Shown here one piece after another: positions 1 through 6,677 of a stretch of 8,085 bases of DNA; position 1 is the first letter of the stretch, and the number at the start of each line of letters is the position of its first letter. The DNA comes from Candidatus Poribacteria bacterium (GTDB lineage: Bacteria; Poribacteria; WGA-4E; WGA-3G): contig VXZL01000354.1 of the NCBI GenBank assembly GCA_009845505.1, forward strand, positions 1 to 8,085, read 5' to 3'. The notes beneath the pieces were generated by a model that searched no databases, had not been told where the DNA came from, and worked only from the letters and a program-made list of their open reading frames with translations. The position numbers and the translations under genes were made by a program.

Positions 1-1
1 A

Positions 2-3000
2 ATATACTCTGGGAATGAACATTTTTGTATCCGAGATCTTACGCAGCCTGAAGGCATTGATAAGATGATACCGCAAATTGTAGAGCAAATTAGCCGAGGT
101 CGAACAGTCTTCCGTCTGCCTTTTAAAGATGATCTGAGTCAGGAAGACATAGGGCTCTTGAAAGATCAGTTCTGCAAATTAGGTGAGAGATATGTTTTGT
201 TATTCCTACGCGATCTCCAACCAGATTTCAAAAGACCCTTCAAAACAATTAAATGGATTGATGAACGCGATGATCAAACCGGAATTTGTTCCTATATCCA
301 TCATCGTCATAGTAAGATTCAAGGCGCGTCTGAAGTTGAGTTGACAATGTCACTGAATGGTGAAAATCAATTATCAGAGATGTTCCTCGTTTTTCACAAA
401 GTGGTTCAACCTCCACAATATGTGATTGATGCACTCTTAAAGCAGACTAAACATGACGAAAAACGACAGAAAATTCAAAAGTCGGCGAAAAAACGACAAC
501 CAATTGAAATTGCGTTCAAACTACATAACAGTGGTAGTATCACAGCAATAGATGGCAATTGTGTGCTGTTTGCTTATCTTCCTACGGAGAAAGAGACGCA
601 CCTGAAATTTCTCATTCAGGCACGGTATCAGACAACATCGGGACGTGAGGGTATCCAATCTCCAAGTGAAAATCCATGGAACAGATGGTTGGTTCAAGAG
701 ACCGCTAAATTTCTCCCCGAAATTTTGGAACAGTTGAAGGCAAGCGATTTACTTGAACCAGGATTCTTCAATGTATTACCTCTGAAAGGCGAGGTGGAAA
801 ATGAGTTTAAACTTATTGCTGAGGCATTACAAAAGGCGATGAAAGAAGGGGAATTCGTTCCAACGCAATGCGGTGAGTATGCCAAAGCGGAGAACGTATT
901 TTACCCACACCGTGAATCTTTGTCAGAATTGATTGAAAGCAGTTGGCTGTATCCGAAAAGCAGCTGGTTGCATCCAGATGTGGGGTTGTCTGGTCGTGTT
1001 TTTAGCGTTATGAAGGAGGCAGGAGTAAAAGAGATAAATGTCGGCCAAGTATTGAATTGGCTTGAACAGCGAGACTGCAATTGGTTTAAGACTAAATCTA
1101 ATGAGCGGCTGCGTTCCTTGTATAACTATTTGAATAGTCAGCAGTCTGAATTGGAGCGGATAAAGAAACTACCGCTGGTTCGACTTGAAAACGGGCGACA
1201 TGTGTGTGCCAGTGAAGCATTCTTTCCGCCGGAGACAGATGAAGCGCGGAAAGAAATTGCACCTTTTCTCGACGAGTTGCCTATTCTTCAGTCAGCCCTT
1301 CTTGAAGGCGAAGAAGGGAATGACATCAAAGGCTTCCTTGGTAAGTTTAAGTTAGGCGTTAGGGGGTTAGAGCCTCAAGAGATGGTTGATAAATGGATTC
1401 TCCCACAATATTCTCGGTGTGACAAACCTTGTAAAGAACAAAATCGCTTACATGTCCATTATATTTTTAAGGTTTGGAACAAATTTTTAGGGTATCAGTA
1501 CTTGAGGGAAAAAATCAGTGAAACTCCGATCCTGAGGTCTTATAGGGGTATCCAACCAGAAACCTTTAGCTTTGTAAAACCTGATGATGCCTATCTACCC
1601 GAAGCCTACACAGGCGATACTCACTTGGAAACCTATTTTTCCGTGTCCGATAATGATGTGTGGTTTGTAGATGGTGGATATCTGGATGGCAACTCTAATG
1701 CAAAAGAGTGGTTCAAGTTTTTGAAGGCGATTGGTGCTATGGATACACCGCGAGTTGATAAAATAGAAGTAGTTGGTAATAAAGCGGAGTGCAAAAAACG
1801 AAGTATTGAATATCAAGAGAGTAGAAAACCTTTTGAAGATGGCGAATTTAAAGATGTTCCCAGAAAAGGGGATCAGTACTTTGATGGTTACATTGTGGAT
1901 CCTTGCTGGGTTGGGTTGTCGCAAATATTGACTCAAATTAAGAAGCGCAACGGAGTAAATCTTTCGTGTTCCATCTGGAATCTGGTAATTAAAACGATTA
2001 AACCTCTTTCGCCAGAGAAACAAAGAGGGCAGAAAGCATCAGATCGAGATGCCTTTTTTCAAGGTGCCTATTGTTGGTTGCCCCGTTCTAAAAGAAATGA
2101 AAAAACCGAAGAATTTGAATCTCTATTCTATCGTGACCTCATAGATACTAATTGGATCCCTGACGAAGAAGGCACGCCTCGTCAGCCTTCTGAACTGCAT
2201 GCTCCGACTGATGAGAATCGTAAGTTATTAGGAGGTAGTGTGGTTTATCTACACCCGGATTTCGATGTTAGTACACAACCTGCCCAATGGCTGGCTAAAA
2301 AATTGAAAATCGATCTGAAGGCAAATACAAAAAGTGTTATGAAGTCCCTCCAAACTTTGAGTGGTACCGAAGCAAGTGTAAAAGATGTTGAACCTCTTTA
2401 CCTTTTTCTTGACCGGCAATATGACCTCCGAAGCGAAGAATTTAAGAAACTCCCCCTGATTTTTACGCCTAATCTAGAGTCGCACTGGTGGCGTGTGGAC
2501 GAGGTATTTTGGGAGGATAAGAGTGAGGTCCTTGACAGTGATCATCGTTGCCTCAAAGCACATTATCCAGCAAACCTGAGATCCTTTTTCATTACTCTCG
2601 ACGTTTCGGAGCAAGCATCTCAACGAGATTACGCTTGTCGCATTCAAGAGATAACAACCATAGAACAAGCGGAAAACGAGGAGGTGCGTGAACGCGTCCG
2701 AAGGCTTTACAAGTGTTTAATACCGTTGCGAAAACACGAATGGGAGGTAATATATGACGATAAATGCTGGCTCGGTAAGGAGGGAGATGCGTGGGGATTT
2801 TTCACCCGGCAAGAGTTAGTTTTGAAAGATCACCCCTATATTGGTGAGATTTTTGAGGGCAAGGTTCCTTTTTGGACATTTGACGATGATTTGTCAAGTC
2901 TTGCTTCAGCTCTGCAGATAGAGGTGTGCTCTCAGGCACAAGTCGAATTCCACTCGGAGGGAGATCAAGAAGAAGATCCAGATTGGTCAGAAAAGGTGAG

Positions 3001-4264
3001 AAACCTACGTCTATACATTCATGCTTTCCTCAACTCACCTGGTTTGTGTGAAAAACGTGAAAAAGAAAAATCTGCTGAGGTTTTAAATCAAGTGTCGGTT
3101 TGTCGAGTACAAGAACTAAAGGTAACATACACGTTGAAGGGAATTTCTGCTCCCGATCTGAATCCACGTCAGAGTTTTTTGGATGTAACCGATCAACAAG
3201 CAAAACTCTGGTTAGGGTTAGAAGTAGATAAAAGTGAATATGCCGAACTTATTGGTGATGCTTTGCAGGATCACTTCGGTGCCAAGGACTTAGGCAGATT
3301 TGTTGAGGATTTGCTGACACCGACAAAAGAACAAGACAGGGTACTCTCTAATTGGAAAAGAAAAGGTCTTGATACCAAATTCCTTGATGAGTATCCTAAA
3401 GATGATGAGGAAAAACGGATAGAGTTTCTTGATGAGAAGCTTCCTGATGAACCTCAGAGTGGAGATGCTGATTTTGCAGCTGATGAATCTAATATGAGAA
3501 CTCCACCAGATAACGAAATGCCAAAAACAGACGATGAGGATAATGATTCATCAGTAGCAGGGAATGAATCCGAAACTCACTTTTCCAGAATTAGAAGGGA
3601 CGATTCAAGAACCGGTCAGCCTCGGATCGAAACATCTATAGACAGTGAAACCACAGAAATAGACAGATCGGTTTCGGATACGCCATTTTCTACCTATATT
3701 GACAGTAGAATTACTCAGAACGTAAATGAAGAATTTCGACCGGAAAAGTCAACGGTCAATGAAGCCTCAGAAACAGAAAGCAAAGATAGTCACTCAGTTA
3801 CACCACCCACGATTAGGACAAATCGACAGCGTGGACATTCACTAAGCACTTCCGGGAGAAAAAGCAGCAGAGGCCACAGTAATAGTGGAGGTAGCGGCGG
3901 TGGAGAAAGCGATGAGCATCGGGAATTAAAGGAACGCTTAGCATCGAATACTTTTGAGCTTGGTGCCGAATTAGAACTTGTTGAAGTTGAATATACATTT
4001 GAATCGGGTGATAGAGTGGACATTTTGTTGAAGGATGGTTCTGAGAATCCTGTAACTGTAGAAGTAGAAATAGGTTTTTCATCTGGTTCTGGAAGGTACG
4101 TTGGAGTTTGGCAAGCTGTGAAATATCAGCACCTTGCAGCTGTGAAATATGAAATGCCATGTGAACAAGTGCGTAGCATACTTGCAGCACCAGAAATTCC
4201 TGAAGACGTTAAAAAGAAGTGTGAGGAATTAGGAATCGAACCCGTTGAAATATCCCAACAGTAG
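2..4264 (+). CDS. Sacsin/HSP90-like (GHKL-associated) giant protein with C-terminal PD-(D/E)xK-like nuclease domain, 5'-truncated by the window
   Basis: The frame is open to the left edge: codons from base 2 read IYSGNEHFCIRDLTQPEGIDK straight into the first in-window ATG (65), so that ATG is internal and the true start lies outside. About 1,420 residues are visible. Residue numbers below count from the ATG at 65. The first ~230 residues carry hallmarks of sacsin-like ATPase proteins just after the GHKL fold: GRTVFRLPF (11-19), VLLFLRDL (44-51), FAYLPTE (169-175), and SGREGIQ followed by WNRWL (205-209). The GHKL nucleotide-binding motifs themselves would be upstream and are not visible. Residues ~230-1115 are a long helical region of the kind seen in these proteins. 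Residues ~1115-1282 are acidic, then Ser/Thr-rich, then Gly-rich, probably a disordered linker. Residues 1283-1399 resemble a PD-(D/E)xK nuclease (SGDRVDILL with D1319; VEVE with E1333/E1335; VWQAVKY). It is cytoplasmic and probably defence-related (inferred from the methyltransferase neighbour). Confidence 0.8.
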   Translation: MYSGNEHFCIRDLTQPEGIDKMIPQIVEQISRGRTVFRLPFKDDLSQEDIGLLKDQFCKLGERYVLLFLRDLQPDFKRPFKTIKWIDERDDQTGICSYIHHRHSKIQGASEVELTMSLNGENQLSEMFLVFHKVVQPPQYVIDALLKQTKHDEKRQKIQKSAKKRQPIEIAFKLHNSGSITAIDGNCVLFAYLPTEKETHLKFLIQARYQTTSGREGIQSPSENPWNRWLVQETAKFLPEILEQLKASDLLEPGFFNVLPLKGEVENEFKLIAEALQKAMKEGEFVPTQCGEYAKAENVFYPHRESLSELIESSWLYPKSSWLHPDVGLSGRVFSVMKEAGVKEINVGQVLNWLEQRDCNWFKTKSNERLRSLYNYLNSQQSELERIKKLPLVRLENGRHVCASEAFFPPETDEARKEIAPFLDELPILQSALLEGEEGNDIKGFLGKFKLGVRGLEPQEMVDKWILPQYSRCDKPCKEQNRLHVHYIFKVWNKFLGYQYLREKISETPILRSYRGIQPETFSFVKPDDAYLPEAYTGDTHLETYFSVSDNDVWFVDGGYLDGNSNAKEWFKFLKAIGAMDTPRVDKIEVVGNKAECKKRSIEYQESRKPFEDGEFKDVPRKGDQYFDGYIVDPCWVGLSQILTQIKKRNGVNLSCSIWNLVIKTIKPLSPEKQRGQKASDRDAFFQGAYCWLPRSKRNEKTEEFESLFYRDLIDTNWIPDEEGTPRQPSELHAPTDENRKLLGGSVVYLHPDFDVSTQPAQWLAKKLKIDLKANTKSVMKSLQTLSGTEASVKDVEPLYLFLDRQYDLRSEEFKKLPLIFTPNLESHWWRVDEVFWEDKSEVLDSDHRCLKAHYPANLRSFFITLDVSEQASQRDYACRIQEITTIEQAENEEVRERVRRLYKCLIPLRKHEWEVIYDDKCWLGKEGDAWGFFTRQELVLKDHPYIGEIFEGKVPFWTFDDDLSSLASALQIEVCSQAQVEFHSEGDQEEDPDWSEKVRNLRLYIHAFLNSPGLCEKREKEKSAEVLNQVSVCRVQELKVTYTLKGISAPDLNPRQSFLDVTDQQAKLWLGLEVDKSEYAELIGDALQDHFGAKDLGRFVEDLLTPTKEQDRVLSNWKRKGLDTKFLDEYPKDDEEKRIEFLDEKLPDEPQSGDADFAADESNMRTPPDNEMPKTDDEDNDSSVAGNESETHFSRIRRDDSRTGQPRIETSIDSETTEIDRSVSDTPFSTYIDSRITQNVNEEFRPEKSTVNEASETESKDSHSVTPPTIRTNRQRGHSLSTSGRKSSRGHSNSGGSGGGESDEHRELKERLASNTFELGAELELVEVEYTFESGDRVDILLKDGSENPVTVEVEIGFSSGSGRYVGVWQAVKYQHLAAVKYEMPCEQVRSILAAPEIPEDVKKKCEELGIEPVEISQQ

Positions 4265-4266
4265 GA
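4263..4266 (+). promoter_or_regulatory. Ribosome binding site for the 45-codon ORF
   Basis: AGGA (preceded by GT) overlaps the TAG stop of the large upstream gene and sits 7 bases before the ATG at 4274. It is the best Shine-Dalgarno-like sequence in the 4260-4410 stretch. It supports translation starting at 4274 rather than directly at the methyltransferase, which has no visible ribosome binding site of its own. Confidence 0.5.
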
Positions 4267-4273
4267 AACATAA

Positions 4274-4411
4274 ATGTCTCAGGACAAACGCAATTTTGAC
4301 CGTCCGGCATTCTGTGAGATGGAGATACTTGGACAAACCCATACATTTGGATGGCACAACCTAACAGGTTATGCTACAAAAGAGCAGACTGCACAAGTCC
4401 CATGTCTATGA
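4274..4411 (+). CDS. Small 45-aa protein of unknown function, translationally coupled to the methyltransferase
   Basis: Starts MSQDKRNFD and ends TAQVPCL. I do not recognise it. It is a soluble, mixed-composition peptide with no signal peptide or membrane segment, two cysteines (including CEM near the middle) and aromatic/His residues around HTFGWHN. Evidence that it is translated is contextual. An AGGA ribosome binding site lies 7 bases upstream, the gap to the previous gene is only 9 bases, and its TGA (4409-4411) overlaps the ATG of the methyltransferase (4408) in an ATGA junction typical of coupled bacterial genes. It could be a real small protein (for example a regulator of the adjacent enzyme pair), a leader whose translation delivers ribosomes to the methyltransferase, or a decayed remnant of a longer gene. 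Confidence 0.45.
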   Translation: MSQDKRNFDRPAFCEMEILGQTHTFGWHNLTGYATKEQTAQVPCL

Positions 4412-5379
4412 GATTCGTTGATCTTTTTGCTGGCTGTGGTGGTATGACGCTCGGATTCCAAAATGTTGGGTTTGAGGCAGTTGCCGCTTTTGATAACTGG
4501 GACGCAGCTGTTCAGGTCTATCGCGCTAATTTTGCACATGACATACACAGTCTTGATCTCAGCAATTGGCAAGAAAGTCTAACGATATTAGATTCATATC
4601 GGTTTGACATGATTATTGGAGGTCCTCCGTGTCAGGATTTTTCACATGCAGGGAAACGGGATGAGAATTTGGGAAGAGCGGATTTGACCGTGAGTTTCGC
4701 ACAGATTGTCGCACATACAAAACCGCAATGGTTTGTGATGGAAAATGTGGATAGAACCGTGAAAAGTCAACGATATCGGCAAGCCGGTGAGATTCTCAGA
4801 GAGGCGGGATATTCACTGACTCAGCGGATTTTGGATGCTAACCAGTGTGGCGTTCCTCAAAAACGAAAACGCCTTTTTCTCATCGGTGAGTTAGGATTAT
4901 CGACATCTGTGGATAGCAGATCCCTTGCAAGTTATCTGGATAACAATCTGATTGTTGAACCAATGACAGTGCGCGACTACCTCGGAGATAGCCTTAACAT
5001 CGCACACTATTATCGGCATCCTCGTAACTACAGTCGTCGCGCTGTCTTTAGTGTTGATGAGCCGAGTCCAACGGTGAGAGGGGTTAACCGTCCAATTCCG
5101 AAAACTTACAAGACACATCCAAAGGACACCGCGCCGGTTTCAAAGGAAGTGCGTCCACTCACAACTTTGGAACGAAGTTATCTCCAAACGTTTCCAAAGA
5201 GTTTTCATTTTGATGGGTCGAAAACCGATTTAGAGCAAATGATTGGAAATGCAGTCCCTGTAAAACAGGCGGAATACATTGCACGTTGCATTGAAGCCTA
5301 TATTTCGGAAAAGGAAAGTCCTTCGGATTCAGTTCAACAGGACTCTGTTCAGTTACTTCTATTCCGAGAACCAAGGTGA
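4408..5379 (+). CDS. DNA (cytosine-5-)-methyltransferase
   Basis: Transfers a methyl group from S-adenosylmethionine to C5 of cytosine in a specific DNA site. All diagnostic motifs are present in canonical order (residues counted from the ATG at 4408): motif I DLFAGCGG (5-12, SAM binding), motif IV GGPPCQDFS with catalytic Cys75, motif VI ENVD (Glu112), motif VIII QKRKR (151-155), motif IX EPSPT (218-222) and motif X GNAVP (280-284). The stretch between VIII and IX (about 156-217) should be the target recognition domain and is short. At 323 residues it matches compact enzymes such as M.HhaI. An upstream in-frame ATG at 4351 would add 19 residues without family resemblance. The 4408 start places MRFVDLF at the N terminus, as usual, and gives an ATGA overlap with the preceding small ORF. 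It probably protects host DNA from the upstream nuclease-bearing protein (inference). The target sequence is not predictable here. Confidence 0.93.
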   Translation: MRFVDLFAGCGGMTLGFQNVGFEAVAAFDNWDAAVQVYRANFAHDIHSLDLSNWQESLTILDSYRFDMIIGGPPCQDFSHAGKRDENLGRADLTVSFAQIVAHTKPQWFVMENVDRTVKSQRYRQAGEILREAGYSLTQRILDANQCGVPQKRKRLFLIGELGLSTSVDSRSLASYLDNNLIVEPMTVRDYLGDSLNIAHYYRHPRNYSRRAVFSVDEPSPTVRGVNRPIPKTYKTHPKDTAPVSKEVRPLTTLERSYLQTFPKSFHFDGSKTDLEQMIGNAVPVKQAEYIARCIEAYISEKESPSDSVQQDSVQLLLFREPR

Positions 5380-6677
5380 AACAGGTCCTAAGGGTCTTTG
5401 GAATTTCGACCCAATTTCTAAAGCAAAATGGGTACAAATCTATGCTTGATCTAACCGTTATTTTCGTAGTTTGTGTAATATTCTTTTCAATCCAGCTGAC
5501 TGCAGTGGCGAAGAATGTTAATATCCCTGAACCCCTTCCTCCGCCAACTTCTGTGCGCGAAACTTTTAACCTTGACCCGTTTTATGAACAGTGGATTGAT
5601 GTGGAAGGGTTGCCTGTTGTGGCATCAGCGAAGGTGAATCCTTACGCTGTCAAGGAAGCAGCGTGGCTGATTCGACGGATGATTGGACATCGTCAGGACA
5701 TATTGCAGGCACTCGCGGAAAATAACGTGCGTTTCGCTGTGATGGCATATAGCGAACTGACAACTGATATTCCTGAACACAGTGATCTCCAACCCGACTA
5801 TTATTGGGACCGTCGCGCACGAGGCTTGGGTTCGACCCCAGTCAGACCCGCGGTGAGTTGTGGTGAGGAAAATTTGCTTAATTATTCAGGTGATCCCTAT
5901 TCAACAGAAAATATTCTGGTCCACGAATTTGCGCATGCGATTCACCAGATGGGCTTGAATACAGTCGATCCTGACTTTGATGGTCGGCTTGAGGTAATGT
6001 ACAATGCTGCAAAAGAAAAAGGGTTGTGGCAGAATACTTACGCGATTACCAATAAAGCAGAGTACTGGGCTGAAGGGACCCAATCTTGGTTTGATACGAA
6101 CCGGGCAAACGATGATCAACACAACCACGTTGATACCCGTGACAAATTGAAAGCATACGACCCAGCACTCGCTGCGTTGCTTGCTGAAGTTTATGGGGAT
6201 ATGGACTGGCGATATACGCAAGCGGTAACTCGGACACACCTCGCACATCTCCAAGGATTCAATCCTGAGATGTCTCCAAAGTTTGAATGGTCCCCTGAAG
6301 TAATAGAATTGACGGAGTTCTATCAGCAGTTGAAGGATCCAAGCAGCGATGGTGGTGGCAGATGGATAAACTTGAAGAAACAGGATCTGAGTTCGCTTCC
6401 AAATCTAAGATCGGGAGATGACGACACGGAAACGGCAATTCTTTTCGTGAATAACACGGAAGCCGAGATTGCCTATTATTGGGTGGATTCTGAGGGGAAT
6501 GAGAAATCTTACGGTAAGGTTGCGCCGGACGCTTTTGTGAACCATCAGACATACGTAGGACATGTTTGGCTCATCAAGGATGTGGACGGAAGTAACCTTG
6601 CTGTATTTCGCGCTGAGGCGGAAATTGGACGAGTGCTTGTTGGGGCGAGACCACTGGCTCAGGAGAGATCAGAGTGA
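5376..6677 (+). CDS. Secreted zinc metallopeptidase (HExxH, lethal-factor-like second motif) with C-terminal VHL beta-like domain
   Basis: A predicted exported peptidase of 433 residues. The GTG start at 5376 overlaps the methyltransferase stop (GTGA) and gives a Lys/Arg-containing n-region before the hydrophobic stretch LTVIFVVCVIFFSIQL and a plausible AVA/KN signal peptidase I site (after residue 45). ATG 5442 (residue 23) is an alternative start but would leave almost no positive n-region. The catalytic domain contains HEFAH (His183, Glu184, His187) and, 42 residues on, NKAEYWAE (Glu229, Glu233). The spacing and pattern resemble anthrax lethal factor (HExxH plus NEAEFFAE), so Glu229 is the likely third zinc ligand. 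Conserved-looking blocks HSDLQPDYYWDRRARGLG and SCGEENLL precede it. Residues 344-422 form a second domain matching human pVHL beta from LRS through GHVWLIKD, with pocket residues Trp369, Tyr379, Thr392, His396 and Trp398. The protein substrate is unknown. The hydrolase call is firm at fold level; activity is inferred. Confidence 0.8.
   Translation: MKQVLRVFGISTQFLKQNGYKSMLDLTVIFVVCVIFFSIQLTAVAKNVNIPEPLPPPTSVRETFNLDPFYEQWIDVEGLPVVASAKVNPYAVKEAAWLIRRMIGHRQDILQALAENNVRFAVMAYSELTTDIPEHSDLQPDYYWDRRARGLGSTPVRPAVSCGEENLLNYSGDPYSTENILVHEFAHAIHQMGLNTVDPDFDGRLEVMYNAAKEKGLWQNTYAITNKAEYWAEGTQSWFDTNRANDDQHNHVDTRDKLKAYDPALAALLAEVYGDMDWRYTQAVTRTHLAHLQGFNPEMSPKFEWSPEVIELTEFYQQLKDPSSDGGGRWINLKKQDLSSLPNLRSGDDDTETAILFVNNTEAEIAYYWVDSEGNEKSYGKVAPDAFVNHQTYVGHVWLIKDVDGSNLAVFRAEAEIGRVLVGARPLAQERSE
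6661..6667 (+). promoter_or_regulatory. Strong ribosome binding site deciding the Nudix GTG start
   Basis: AGGAGAG inside the 3' end of the peptidase gene lies 6 bases before the GTG at 6674. It is the strongest Shine-Dalgarno match in the window and supports GTG as the initiation codon, which gives the GTGA overlap with the peptidase stop. Confidence 0.7.

Noticed and set aside
1595..2023. Minus-strand ORF of 142 codons
   Set aside because: It lies wholly within the well-supported giant gene, has no recognisable domain and has no ribosome binding site context; it is a shadow of the plus-strand coding bias.
3890..3925. GGTAGCGGCGGTGGAG-type run as a DNA repeat element
   Set aside because: It is simply codons for the Gly/Ser linker in the giant protein, not a periodic repeat or CRISPR-like unit.
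3813..4190. Minus-strand ORF of 125 codons opposite the nuclease domain
   Set aside because: The composition (Leu/Gln/His-rich without domain logic) is the complement of the linker and nuclease coding sequence; no independent evidence.
4351..4407. ATG at 4351 as the methyltransferase start (19 extra residues)
   Set aside because: The extra residues lack family resemblance and overlap the small ORF's frame. The 4408 start begins directly with motif I and forms an ATGA overlap.
5901..6254. Minus-strand ORF of 117 codons opposite the peptidase
   Set aside because: The opposite strand encodes the conserved HEFAH and EYWAE motifs, so this reading is a shadow.
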